DNA from: Sutcliffiella horikoshii
GTDB taxonomy: Bacteria; Bacillota; Bacilli; Bacillales; Bacillaceae_I
Length of the DNA stretch: 64,000 nucleotides
Assembly: GCF_020524325.1 (NCBI RefSeq)
Contig: NZ_JAIVKY010000009.1
Coordinates: 186,001 to 250,000, forward strand
Direction: 5' to 3'
The notes under the pieces were generated by a model. That model saw only the letters and a program-made list of their open reading frames with translations. It searched no databases and was not told the DNA's origin. Position 1 is the first letter of the stretch. The number at the start of each line of letters is the position of its first letter. Made by a program: the position numbers and the translations under genes. Of the stretch, positions 40,674-49,094 are shown in pieces.

Positions 40674-41657
40674 TCATTGAATCTTTTGCAACTTAATTAA
40701 TTTGATAATCTCTTCTTCTTGACCTGGATCAACGTATACAAGCTCTGTATTTTCAATCATACTCTCTGTGAGTTTACGCATATAATTTTTATCAAGATCT
40801 TTCGGTACATTCTGTTCAAAACGCAAAGGCACATTGTATACGTTTATGGTGCCGTCTCCATTGCCGCTATAGGTTACGGAGCCATCTACCAGACGGGAAC
40901 CTGCTAACTGAATAACCTCTTCTGGGTATGTCGCACTTGTTTCGTCAAGTGGATTTACAGGCTGACCTGTTGGAATAATTCGAACATTCAACTCATCAAT
41001 TTCTTGATTTGGACCAAGGAGAAGCCAAACGCGAGCGTATTCGATTTGTTGACTGGAAAAATGAGATAATGTTTCGCTTCCCTTCTCATCTTCTACTTTT
41101 AAGCTACTATTCTCAAAATCTTGCAATAACATAACGGTGAACTCCCCATCAAATGAAACCCAATTAACAGAATCAATGCGAAGCTTAGAATTCAACTTAG
41201 GCATCTCTTCCATCATCTTTCTAGCTGTTTCTGTCATCGTCTCTATTTCCTCATAGACTTCCATATGAGCATTCTGAAACTTTTCTTTCATTTCGTAACT
41301 ATGTACTTTCAAACTGGGAACGATATTAACGGTATAATCTGTTTTTCCTGTCTCCTCGTTTTCCCAGCTAACTGTTTCTATATGTGAATTGGCCAGCGAA
41401 TAATGCTCATTTAAGTAGTCTTCTACGTTAAATTCTGTTGGCCTATTTGAGTCTACCTTATCTATATTTTCGTCTGATCCAACATCTGACTTTGGTACTT
41501 CTTTGCTAGCAGTACTTGATGTTTCATCAGCACTATCATTTACATTCTTCTGAATTTCCCCCATCACCAGCTCTTCATTTGGCTCAACTGACTTGGCACA
41601 ACCTACAAACACAATCAACAAACCAACTACCCAAACAAACATAAAACCTTTCTTCAA
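40674..41657 (-). CDS. Lipoprotein of unknown function
   Basis: 327 residues. Signal peptide with lipobox VFVGC (Cys20). A low-complexity acidic and Ser/Thr-rich linker (about 25-75) precedes the folded part (VEDYLNEHYSLANSHIETVSWENEE, MVLLQDFENSSLKV-type strands, ARVWLLLGPNQEIDELNVRIIPTG). It resembles GerMN- or sporulation-type extracellular lipoproteins, but no family is assigned. The start has AAGGGGATG-like bases ahead. Confidence 0.7.
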   Translation of the reverse strand: MKKGFMFVWVVGLLIVFVGCAKSVEPNEELVMGEIQKNVNDSADETSSTASKEVPKSDVGSDENIDKVDSNRPTEFNVEDYLNEHYSLANSHIETVSWENEETGKTDYTVNIVPSLKVHSYEMKEKFQNAHMEVYEEIETMTETARKMMEEMPKLNSKLRIDSVNWVSFDGEFTVMLLQDFENSSLKVEDEKGSETLSHFSSQQIEYARVWLLLGPNQEIDELNVRIIPTGQPVNPLDETSATYPEEVIQLAGSRLVDGSVTYSGNGDGTINVYNVPLRFEQNVPKDLDKNYMRKLTESMIENTELVYVDPGQEEEIIKLIKLQKIQ

Positions 41658-41814
41658 TTACTACACATCCCCTTCCTTATATTCCAATTATTTCAAAACA
41701 CAACCTTCATTTCAAGGGTATATTATTGTGCAAGGAAAAAAGACGATTCTTTGACTTCTACATTCAAGAAGTAAAGAAATCGCCTCTAAAAATTTCGTTT
41801 CAATTATTGTTGGA

Positions 41815-42543
41815 TCAATGGGTCGAGGTGCCTGTCCCTTCGATGCCAACTCTTTTTCCATACACCCAACCACATAAGAAAATGCTGGCTTCATATAGAA
41901 GGGTTAAAGGTATGAGTACAAAAACTTGAGATAATAGGTCTGGCGGGGTGATCATGGCGGAGATGATGACCATTGCCAGGTAGACATATTTGCGGTTTTT
42001 TGTCATCATGGTTGGCGTGAGAACGCCTATTTTGGTTAAAAACCAGACAACTGCCGGCAACTCAAATATAAGTGCTAAGGGAATCGTAATCTGGAATAAA
42101 AAACGAAAGTATTTTTCCGCAGTGAACATCGTCTGAAACATACCCTCTGATAACGCTACAACGAAACTGAAGACCTTTGGGAATACAACAAAATAACCAA
42201 AAGATAAGCCAGTCGCAAACAGAATAAACAATACTGGTATAAAAAGAACTGTTGATTTTCGCTCCTCAGGTTTCAAGGCCGGTTTAATAAACGCCCATAA
42301 CTGGTAGGCGGCAAATGGTATGACAGCTGCTAATGCACAAGTACTGGCAAGCATAAAATAAACCCATACTATCTCTGAGGGCCCAAGAACCGTCAGCTCC
42401 ACTTTTGCCGCCTTCATAATCCATGCGTATACTTTACCAACTTGAAAAAAACTAACTAAAAAGATAGAAACGTATATAAACAGAATCATTAGCAGCCTTT
42501 TTCTTAGTTCGGCCATATGTGCAAGAAAAAAAGTCTGTTCCAC
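41815..42543 (-). CDS. tatC: Sec-independent protein translocase TatC
   Basis: The GTG at 42543 has AAGGAGG 7 bases ahead; the frame extends further to 42603 through a terminator hairpin. The 242-residue product has six membrane helices, the N-terminal HMAELRKRLLMILF motif and FELPAVVWFLTKIGVLT. TatC recognises twin-arginine signal peptides. It belongs to a phoD-tatA-tatC unit as in B. subtilis (TatCd). The last eight residues (EGTGTSTH) are encoded by a GGGGACAGGCAC element and the TGA follows it directly. Confidence 0.93.
   Translation of the reverse strand: MEQTFFLAHMAELRKRLLMILFIYVSIFLVSFFQVGKVYAWIMKAAKVELTVLGPSEIVWVYFMLASTCALAAVIPFAAYQLWAFIKPALKPEERKSTVLFIPVLFILFATGLSFGYFVVFPKVFSFVVALSEGMFQTMFTAEKYFRFLFQITIPLALIFELPAVVWFLTKIGVLTPTMMTKNRKYVYLAMVIISAMITPPDLLSQVFVLIPLTLLYEASIFLCGWVYGKRVGIEGTGTSTH
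41819..41842 (-). repeat. GGGGACAGGCAC element inside the tatC 3' end
   Basis: On the minus strand GAAGGGACAGGCACCTCGACC is in frame in tatC, encoding EGTGTST, and is followed by CAT TGA. Orientation matches the gene. Confidence 0.8.
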
Positions 42544-42570
42544 GGAGCACCCTCCTTTTTTAAAAAAAGA

Positions 42571-42598
42571 TGGGCTATCTACTAAGAAAGATAGCCCA
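42571..42598 (-). terminator. Intrinsic terminator between tatA and tatC
   Basis: TGGGCTATCT and AGATAGCCCA form a 10-bp perfect stem with an 8-base loop; on the minus strand TTTTTTT follows. It lies between the tatA stop (42609) and the tatC ribosome site. Confidence 0.88.
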
Positions 42599-42608
42599 CT
42601 CATTAAGA

Positions 42609-42806
42609 TTACAACATCTTCTCTTCAACCTTTTTGTCTGCCTCCACATCGTCCTCATCCTTCATTAAATCCTTTGTCCCCTTTTTAAACTCACGCAGGG
42701 TAACGCCAAATGAACGCCCAATCTCTGGCAGCTTGGTTGGTCCGAAAATAAGCAGAGTAATAACTAGTATGATAATAAGTCCTGGAATACCAATGTTTTG
42801 TAGCAT
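42609..42806 (-). CDS. tatA: Sec-independent protein translocase TatA
   Basis: 65 residues. One N-terminal helix ([17 protein letters not shown]), the hinge [10 protein letters not shown] and an amphipathic helix ([15 protein letters not shown]), then an acidic tail. It forms the pore component for folded proteins. AGGAGGACGAG precedes the ATG. Between phoD and tatC it corresponds to TatAd of B. subtilis. Confidence 0.93.
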   Translation of the reverse strand: MLQNIGIPGLIIILVITLLIFGPTKLPEIGRSFGVTLREFKKGTKDLMKDEDDVEADKKVEEKML

Positions 42807-42825
42807 GTTCTCGTCCTCCTTAGGA

Positions 42826-44715
42826 TTAACTAAATATGCCTTGCCCTTGTGTCACATTAAGTTTCACTTCGCCATTTGGCACTTCACATTGCCACAATAG
42901 TGATTTAGTAGCCTCTGGTTTTTCAATATTGTCTACCGAATAAGCAGTCCAAGTCGCTTTTGCTTCTGTCAATTCAAGCAGTGCATAGCCGTGTGCTGTA
43001 CTGTCAAACAGTTCGATCCATGGATTTTCGAGCTTTACAATCCTTTGAATTTCTTTAAATAAAAGTTCCGCTGTAATCGTTGCGACTCCGCTCAATCGAC
43101 CTTTTACAATATCAATAAGTTCTGACGCAGCCTCAATCGGAATTGGACCTGATGTGTCAGGAGCCTGATTCAAGGCATTTCGCAATGTCTCTCTTAGATT
43201 ACTTGACGTAACAGACCCTACCATTAACTCAACACCATACTTTTCGCTACTTCTCTCGTATTTATACTGAAGGTAAGAGGCTTCAAAAGTATGAAAATCT
43301 CCAGTGAGCGCTATAAAGTTATCAATCTTATTGTTCATGACGGTTTGTGCGATAAGATCTCTTTCATAGGCAAAACCGTCCCAGGCATCCAGATTCATGT
43401 AGCGATTTAGCAGCTTCAACTCGGTGATTTGCACTTCATTCCCCCATATCTTCCAGGTGCTTCCTGCATTTTTCAACTCATTCAGAAACCAGTCACGCTG
43501 GGTTGTTCCAAGCATAGATCGATCAGACCGATTAATGCCTTCACATCCTCCTGAAATGTAGCGGTCCAACGTCCCTTGTCCACACGGGTGGGCATCACGA
43601 TATAGCCTCTCATCTGTTAATAGGATGGTTGCAAGATTCCCTATTGTTACAGTGCGATATATTTTTATACATTCTTCAAAAGACTTCGTCCCATCATAAG
43701 GAACACGCGCTGGCATGTATTCAAACCAAACCTGATTGGCAACAAGCCTTCTCGCAGGATCTGACTCCGGGTTGTCGTCTGGTGCAACCGCCGGATAATA
43801 CGTGTCATTAGCAAATTCGTGATCATCCCACGTCGCCACCATCCCATGGCGTTCATGCAGCTTTTGAAGGTCCTTATCTGTTCGGTATGTCTGATACAAT
43901 TTGCGGTAATCTTCCTTTGTAAATGCTTTTGCTTGTCCGCTTGGAAGTTTAATTTGTCTATCTTTCAAGTTGCCTTGGTATGCGGCATCCCCAACAGATT
44001 CATAAATGTAATCTCCAAGATGCAAGAAGAACAACATGTCCTCTTCCGCCATATGACCAAGTGCATTAAAATATCCATTCGTATAATCTTGGCAAGAAAC
44101 ATAGCCAATCTTGGCAGAGGCCACTTGACTGTTTTCAACAGGAAGTGTTTTGCAAGTCCCCGTCTTACTCACATAGCCTTTTTTTGTAATAAAACGGTAG
44201 TAATATGTTTGATTCGGTTTTAGCTGTCCATCCAAGTCAATTCGAACCACATTGTCGTGATCCTTCCAGATAGGTGAGAACCCTGTAAGAGCTATATTTG
44301 AAAAATCCTTGGAGGTACTTACCTCAAACATCACGAATTTTCCTTGTTCGATTGCCTCCGCCAGAGACTCATCATTGTTGGCAGTTTTATTTTCTAAATA
44401 GTAGATAACATTGCTAGTAATGTCTTCTGTTGAAAGTCCTTCTTCAAGAGTTGGATCCACCCTTGTCCACAGCATCATTCCACTAGATGTTGGGTCACCT
44501 GAAGCAACCGATTGAGGGAATCCTCCCCCTACTGGGTGTACCACTTTATATGGTGCTACCGCTTCTGCAGCATGCGCTTTATTGGATAAAAAGGAAGTCA
44601 GTTTCCCAATTCCCGTTGTTTCCATAGCCACCACTGCTGAACCTGCTAAAAAATACTTCAAAAAAGTTCTTTTAGACGAATCGTATGCTTCAAATTCCCT
44701 TCTGCCATTCTTCAA
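42826..44715 (-). CDS. phoD: PhoD-like alkaline phosphatase / phosphodiesterase
   Basis: 629 residues. The N-terminus carries a Tat-type signal with SKRTFLK, where Lys replaces the first Arg, followed by a hydrophobic stretch and AHA before the mature part. PhoD motifs: [67 protein letters not shown] and LTGDFHTF, which supply the Fe/Ca ligands. It releases phosphate from diesters and teichoic acids outside the cell. It heads the phoD-tatA-tatC unit, and its export probably depends on that Tat pair. AAGGAGGAAACAGC precedes the ATG. Confidence 0.93.
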   Translation of the reverse strand: MKNGRREFEAYDSSKRTFLKYFLAGSAVVAMETTGIGKLTSFLSNKAHAAEAVAPYKVVHPVGGGFPQSVASGDPTSSGMMLWTRVDPTLEEGLSTEDITSNVIYYLENKTANNDESLAEAIEQGKFVMFEVSTSKDFSNIALTGFSPIWKDHDNVVRIDLDGQLKPNQTYYYRFITKKGYVSKTGTCKTLPVENSQVASAKIGYVSCQDYTNGYFNALGHMAEEDMLFFLHLGDYIYESVGDAAYQGNLKDRQIKLPSGQAKAFTKEDYRKLYQTYRTDKDLQKLHERHGMVATWDDHEFANDTYYPAVAPDDNPESDPARRLVANQVWFEYMPARVPYDGTKSFEECIKIYRTVTIGNLATILLTDERLYRDAHPCGQGTLDRYISGGCEGINRSDRSMLGTTQRDWFLNELKNAGSTWKIWGNEVQITELKLLNRYMNLDAWDGFAYERDLIAQTVMNNKIDNFIALTGDFHTFEASYLQYKYERSSEKYGVELMVGSVTSSNLRETLRNALNQAPDTSGPIPIEAASELIDIVKGRLSGVATITAELLFKEIQRIVKLENPWIELFDSTAHGYALLELTEAKATWTAYSVDNIEKPEATKSLLWQCEVPNGEVKLNVTQGQGIFS

Positions 44716-44827
44716 TGCTGTTTCCTCCTTCTAAGTTGGATTCATAAACAGAATAAAGGGGAAAAGTAAATGTGGTTTGAATTATCTGTTACAGATAAAT
44801 TAAAAGCAGATTACAGGAGTGGGTTGT

Positions 44828-44849
44828 GGGGACAGGCACGATGACCCAT
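44828..44849 (+). repeat. GGGGACAGGCAC element
   Basis: TGGGGACAGGCACGATGACCCA, near consensus, in the divergent gap between phoD and the nitroreductase gene. Apart from this, the Fur-like site and a nearby TATACT, the 345-base gap 44716-45060 shows nothing recognisable. Confidence 0.8.
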
Positions 44850-45004
44850 TTACACTTTAAAGCACTAAACAACAATATGCAAAACAAAGAAAAAAATGTG
44901 CTGGGGGCTATTATTCCTACCTTAACCCGGCACCTCACAAGTAACACTTTCTCCTTTCCTGCCATAGATATGGCATAAAATAATAATCTATACTACAATG
45001 TAAT

Positions 45005-45019
45005 TGAGAATGATAATCA
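45005..45019 (+). promoter_or_regulatory. Fur-box-like operator
   Basis: TGAGAATGATAATCA matches the 7-1-7 Fur consensus TGATAATnATTATCA at 12 of 14 positions. It lies 10 bases after a TATACT -10-like hexamer (44989) and 41 bases before the nitroreductase ATG. No good -35 is seen. Confidence 0.5.
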
Positions 45020-45060
45020 CATACAATGACTACTACAGGAATGACAAAGGGGATGATTTA

Positions 45061-45618
45061 ATGAAATCTAATATATCAAGTTTAGCTCAAACTATTCGCG
45101 AGCGACGTTCTATAAAAACTGGCTACACCAACAAAGAAGTGACACAGGAGACCGTTCTAGAGCTCCTGAACAATGCAGTCTGGGCACCAAACCATGGACT
45201 TCGTGAGCCTTGGCGTTTTATTTTTGTTTCTTCAAGTGAGAAAAACGGATTTGTGGAAAAACTGGTGAAAACCTTTCCTCCAGAGATGCAGGAAAATAGA
45301 AGGAATTATTTTAATCAACCGGCATCCTTCTTGATCGTAGTGATGGAGGAAGACCCGAGGCAAAAGCAATGGGAGGAAAACTTCGGGGCTGTAAGCTGTC
45401 TTATCCAGAACTTCCAGCTACTTGCTTGGGAGAAGCAGCTTGGCGTTGTCTGGAAAACCAATCCACATATATACGATCCTAAGGTTCATAAAATTTTAGG
45501 CGTACAGCCTGGAGAGAAAATAGCTGGATTTTTGCATTTGGGATACTTTGAACAAGTGCCGCCAAAACGTGAACGAAAGTCCGCGGAGAGCAAATTTACG
45601 TTGTTTAAAAATAGTTAG
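45061..45618 (+). CDS. Nitroreductase family protein
   Basis: The ATG at 45061 (MKSNISSLAQTIRERRS) with AAGGGGATG ahead is preferred over 45004. The 185-residue product is an FMN-binding nitroreductase: IRERRSIKTGYTNKEV, NNAVWAPNHGLREPWRFIFV, and the late motif AGFLHLGYFEQVPPKRER. Family members use NAD(P)H to reduce nitro, quinone or flavin substrates. A Fur-like site upstream suggests iron control, which would fit a flavin or ferric reductase role. A strong terminator follows. Confidence 0.88.
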   Translation: MKSNISSLAQTIRERRSIKTGYTNKEVTQETVLELLNNAVWAPNHGLREPWRFIFVSSSEKNGFVEKLVKTFPPEMQENRRNYFNQPASFLIVVMEEDPRQKQWEENFGAVSCLIQNFQLLAWEKQLGVVWKTNPHIYDPKVHKILGVQPGEKIAGFLHLGYFEQVPPKRERKSAESKFTLFKNS

Positions 45619-45626
45619 TTGACTTG

Positions 45627-45664
45627 AAAAGACGCTTCCCTTTACTAAGAGGAAAGCGTCTTTT
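45627..45664 (+). terminator. Intrinsic terminator
   Basis: AAAAGACGCTTCC pairs with GGAAAGCGTCTTTT (one bulge) around an 11-base loop. It ends the nitroreductase gene. Confidence 0.9.
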
Positions 45665-45749
45665 GACTTTGAGTATTGTTTTTTCCTGTGGTATTTAAGG
45701 TGGGAGTAAACACTTAGAGGTTTTGTTAGAGGATTATGCAGGGGCCACC

Positions 45750-46145
45750 TTAATTTTTAATATTACTTTTCATTATGAAAATCTCTTTTTCGAGTCTGTT
45801 TACTTTATTGTCTAGGAAGTCGACCTCAGTTATCCTGGACTCATTCGTTAATTCATATTGATTTCCCATTCCGTCAAGCTTTGCGTCAACTTTATCAAAT
45901 CTCTCGTCAACAACATTAAAACGCTCATGCATTTCTGACTTCATGCCAGTCATTTCTGATTTCATACTACCGATTTCTGACTTCATGCCTGCCATTTCCG
46001 ACTTCAGACTGCCGATTTGGGACTTAACGCCACCCATTTCCGACTTCAAACTGCCGATTTGGGACTTCATGCCACCAATTTCCGACTTCAAGCCTTTAAC
46101 TTCTGAATCCAAACCTATTAGCAATTCCAAAATTTTCTTTTCCAT
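45750..46145 (-). CDS. Coiled-coil protein with seven-residue repeats
   Basis: The ATG at 46145 with GGAGGTGATAAT gives 131 residues. After a short helix (MEKKILELLIGLDSEVK), residues 18-73 are eight seven-residue repeats of the type G-[LMV]-K-S-[EQ]-[IM]-[GAT]. A second coiled coil (HERFNVVDERFDKVDAKLDGM, then EVDFLDNKVNRLEKEIFIM) completes the chain. It has no signal or membrane segment. Trimeric or tetrameric coiled coils of this style are seen in phage-derived and cytoskeletal proteins; the function is unknown. Confidence 0.7.
   Translation of the reverse strand: MEKKILELLIGLDSEVKGLKSEIGGMKSQIGSLKSEMGGVKSQIGSLKSEMAGMKSEIGSMKSEMTGMKSEMHERFNVVDERFDKVDAKLDGMGNQYELTNESRITEVDFLDNKVNRLEKEIFIMKSNIKN
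45927..46094 (-). repeat. Eight 21-bp tandem repeats within the coiled-coil gene
   Basis: The DNA coding for residues 18-73 is a run of 21-bp units (on the plus strand variations of CCGACTTCAT / TCTGACTTCATG phrases). Units alternate in a 42-bp rhythm (SLKSEMG / GVKSQIG), as expected from slippage. Confidence 0.8.
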
Positions 46146-46254
46146 ATTATCACCTCCTCCTCTCATTATAAATGTTAGGGGGAAAAGAAACACTGTTTAT
46201 ACGAAAAATCCATTTTCCAATTTTAGAAACGGCATGACAGAGACCCACTGTCAA

Positions 46255-46279
46255 AAGTGGGTCATCGTGCCTGTCCCCT
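46255..46279 (-). repeat. GGGGACAGGCAC element at the DDAH-like gene stop
   Basis: On the minus strand AGGGGACAGGCACGATGACCCA begins at the base after the TAG stop at 46280, in the gene's orientation. Confidence 0.85.
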
Positions 46280-47134
46280 CTACCCACGAAGTATTGGCAA
46301 CGTACAACAGCGAAAAGATCCTCCAGATTTAATAATTTCAATGATATCCACTTCTATTACTTCAAAGCCCCTCTTCGTGAGTTCGGCGTTCACCTTTGGA
46401 TTTACGGGTAGGCTGAAGATTTTTTGGTTGCCGATGTTGAGTACGTTTGTGCCAAGGGTGAACTGTTCTTCTTTTGTTACTTCAATGAGTTCAAACCGTG
46501 AAGAGAGAATGTCTATTTCTTGCTGTGTAAATGCTTCTGGATAGTAGAGTGCTTCTGTTGGTGAAATAATATTGAACACGCAATCAAGATGTAAGTATTT
46601 TTCCTTGAATGGCACTTTCACGACTTCATAATGGGGAAGAATGCTTTGGAGATGTTTGATTGCATCCTCGTTTGTCCGGTTACTTAGCCCGACATACACC
46701 GTTTCTCCATTAATCATGACGTCTCCGCCTTCAATCATGTCCCCTTTTAAATTCAAATAAGAGATTTCCTGCTGTTCCAGCATACTTTTTAGGACTTCTT
46801 CTTCGCCCTGTCTTATTTTATTGGCCATTTCCGCAACAAATAGAATATTCCCAAGGGTGAAGCCAATATCGCGGGTGAAAACTTGCTCTGGGAACATTTT
46901 GATGGCAGGCAGGAGGATCACTTCCACTCCATGCTCCTCCAATGTTTCTACAAATTTTTTATGTTGTGCCATGGCAATTTCAATATGAATTCCTTCATTT
47001 TTAAATTTTTTCTGCGTTTCATTTATGACCTCACGAATGGTCATGTACTCTGGCTTGCACAAGATCACTTTTTGCAACACATCATACTCACTACTAGCAT
47101 GCGGCTTGACCGGACTTTTAGAAAATAAAGACAT
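46280..47134 (-). CDS. Dimethylargininase / arginine deiminase-superfamily amidinotransferase
   Basis: 284 residues of the guanidino-group modifying fold. Motifs are VILCKPEYM near 24-32, FPEQVFTRDIGFTLGN (substrate Asp/Asn region), MIEGGDVMINGETVYVGLSNRTNEDAI, HLDCVFNIISPTEALYYPEAF with the catalytic His, and the catalytic cysteine in GGSFRCCTLP at the C-terminus. Similar to B. subtilis YkgA, a DDAH homologue hydrolysing methylated arginine or a related guanidine. The gene is monocistronic. Confidence 0.88.
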   Translation of the reverse strand: MSLFSKSPVKPHASSEYDVLQKVILCKPEYMTIREVINETQKKFKNEGIHIEIAMAQHKKFVETLEEHGVEVILLPAIKMFPEQVFTRDIGFTLGNILFVAEMANKIRQGEEEVLKSMLEQQEISYLNLKGDMIEGGDVMINGETVYVGLSNRTNEDAIKHLQSILPHYEVVKVPFKEKYLHLDCVFNIISPTEALYYPEAFTQQEIDILSSRFELIEVTKEEQFTLGTNVLNIGNQKIFSLPVNPKVNAELTKRGFEVIEVDIIEIIKSGGSFRCCTLPILRG

Positions 47135-47270
47135 ACAAATACCCCCATCACAAAATATTGTTTTTATTGTTACCTAGTGAAAGGATTTTTAATTGGCAAA
47201 GAAGACGATTTTAATTTTCGGGTTAATGACATAGAATAACGATACATTATTGTTAGTAAGGAGATTGAAC

Positions 47271-47519
47271 ATGGACCAACACCAAGAAGAAAATTTGAAG
47301 AGAGCTTTAGAAAAAGCAGATAAGGCTGTGTATGCTTCACAATTAGAAAGCAACTCCGATAACATCGGCTATTCCCATCAGGCAATTGAACGTGTGGAGC
47401 AAGCGTTAAAGGATGCACCGGAAAACTCCTCGCCAACGTCTGAAGCGCAACATGCAAGAGATATGTTACGACGATTGAAAGAAACACAAGCTGCTGTGAA
47501 TGCCATACGAAACGATTAG
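47271..47519 (+). CDS. Small hydrophilic helical protein
   Basis: The ATG at 47271 has AAGGAG 7 bases ahead, giving 82 residues. It is entirely helical and charged (EENLKRALEKADKAVYASQLES, QAIERVEQALKDAPEN, QHARDMLRRLKETQAAV), with no signal peptide. Small proteins of this type are common in Bacillus (sporulation or stress linked), but I do not recognise a family. Confidence 0.6.
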   Translation: MDQHQEENLKRALEKADKAVYASQLESNSDNIGYSHQAIERVEQALKDAPENSSPTSEAQHARDMLRRLKETQAAVNAIRND

Positions 47520-47623
47520 TCCTCGGAGCTCCTTACTTCTAGGGCTCTTTTCTTATGAAAAAATGTGGTACAACCCTTCCTCATTGAATAGAAATGTAAG
47601 GAGATGACGGGGAGGGCTATTCT

Positions 47624-48253
47624 ATGAATTCTATTTTTACTTATATATTTTTAGGGGTGTCACTGGCGGCACCGATTGGACCGGTCAATGCTGCGCAGTT
47701 GGATAAAGGATTGCGACTTGGTTTTGGACATGCCTGGCTTTTCGGCGTAGGGGCACTTGTCGCTGATATATGCTATATGTTGCTTGTTTATATGGGAATG
47801 ATCCATTTTATCGAACAGCCGATGATGCAAGCATTTCTCTGGCTTTTCGGCTTTTTTGTGCTGACGTATACGGGAATCGAGAGTTTGTTGAAGAGTGGAA
47901 AATCCACCTTTGTGGATGGACCTAGAGGAAAAGCAACATTGCTTCGTTCATGGACTTCCGGCTTCCTCCTTTCCATCTCCAATCCGCTTACCATTCTTTT
48001 TTGGCTTGGTATTTATGGCTCTGTCCTCGCAAAGAACGCTTCTTCTTTTTCCAGCAGTCAATTGGCTGTTTATAGTGCGGCCATAATTTGCGGGATTCTT
48101 CTTTGGGATGTGTTTATGGCTACGATTTCAAGTCTCGCGAGGAACCTTTTGCATACTAATTTTCTTGTGGTAATTTCGATCATATCGTCTTTATCGATGA
48201 TTGGTTTTGGCATTTATTTTGGTGTGGAGGCTTTTAAGTTGTTGTTTATGTAA
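47624..48253 (+). CDS. LysE family amino-acid exporter
   Basis: 209 residues, six hydrophobic helices. The N-terminus LGVSLAAPIGPVNAAQLDKGLRLGFGHAW is the LysE/RhtB signature, with the second repeat SNPLTILFWLGIYGS. It exports amino acids or related amines; in B. subtilis the closest in style is YrhP. GGGAGGG precedes the ATG. Confidence 0.88.
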   Translation: MNSIFTYIFLGVSLAAPIGPVNAAQLDKGLRLGFGHAWLFGVGALVADICYMLLVYMGMIHFIEQPMMQAFLWLFGFFVLTYTGIESLLKSGKSTFVDGPRGKATLLRSWTSGFLLSISNPLTILFWLGIYGSVLAKNASSFSSSQLAVYSAAIICGILLWDVFMATISSLARNLLHTNFLVVISIISSLSMIGFGIYFGVEAFKLLFM

Positions 48254-48315
48254 AAGATAGGTGGTATGAATGGCTGTATGGGTTCTATGCGACTATATTT
48301 TTGTTTTGGCGTGAG

Positions 48316-48480
48316 CTTCGGGCATATAGAGACCTTCCATTTGACGTTTTACATGTTTCGCATGTGCCTTTGGGCGTATAGAACCCCTTCTATTTGACCT
48401 TTTACGCGTTTGAGCAGGGCCTTCGGGCGTATTGAACCCTTCTATTTGACCTTTTACCTACTCTAGCACGGCCTTCGAGC
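48316..48480. repeat. Phrase array, 52-bp period
   Basis: CTTCGGGC-like phrases start at 48316, 48368, 48421 and 48473 (steps 52, 53, 52), and TTGAC-STTTTAC phrases at 48341, 48394 and 48446 (steps 53, 52). Between them are GTATAGAACC/CTTCTATTTGA segments with short internal inverted repeats. It fills the gap between the LysE gene and gvpU; 48481-48635 holds only AT-rich sequence and the gvpU ribosome site. Confidence 0.8.
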
Positions 48481-48635
48481 ATAAAAAAAGCTTTTGTTAG
48501 GAAATCTCCATCATTCCGCCTTCCCTCTCTTTCACTAACCCCACTTGCACAAACTTCCAGAATAACCTACCCCCATTAACCTATACTAACAATGTGCGCG
48601 ACAAAACGGATTAAGAATAAAAGTGAGGGGTTAAC

Positions 48636-49049
48636 TTGGCAAAAAAAGAGGAAAACGTATCCACCGATGATGCAGTGATGCAGATGCTGCTTGATTTAAC
48701 AGATAAAGACGGTGTGGAAATTGGAATTACGTTAAACATTAGTGGAGCAGTAGTAGCCGGAACGCTTGTCGGGCCACATACTTATTATGAAGGAATCATC
48801 GCCTCAGCAGATGAGGTAGAAAATAGCACCCTCAAGCACGTTCTACATAAAAAATTCACGGACCTTAAAGAGGCCTATATCAGTGAACGGCAAGAGGAAG
48901 AGGAGAAGAAAAAGCAGGATATGATTGCTACTTTTATTCATTTAAAAGACGCTGAATATATCTCTGGAAACACGCACTCTTCTATCAAGAGTCATGCATG
49001 GTGGCGCGGAAGAATTGATTCCATTGATGGGTTTTCATTTAAGCTTTAA
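48636..49049 (+). CDS. gvpU: Gas vesicle accessory protein GvpU
   Basis: 137 residues from a TTG with GTGAGGGG upstream. The sequence has the GvpU pattern: LLDLTDKDGVEIGITLNISGAVVAGTLVGPHTYYEGI, then a charged helix (ERQEEEEKKKQDM) and FIHLKDAEYISG...WWRGRIDSIDGFSF. In Bacillus megaterium gvpU is the last gene of the gas vesicle cluster and affects vesicle clustering. No other gvp gene is in this window, so here it is an orphan and its role is unclear. Confidence 0.85.
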   Translation: MAKKEENVSTDDAVMQMLLDLTDKDGVEIGITLNISGAVVAGTLVGPHTYYEGIIASADEVENSTLKHVLHKKFTDLKEAYISERQEEEEKKKQDMIATFIHLKDAEYISGNTHSSIKSHAWWRGRIDSIDGFSFKL

Positions 49050-49094
49050 GCAGTTGAAATTATTAATCGTAGACAAGACGATGGAGGGGTAGAG

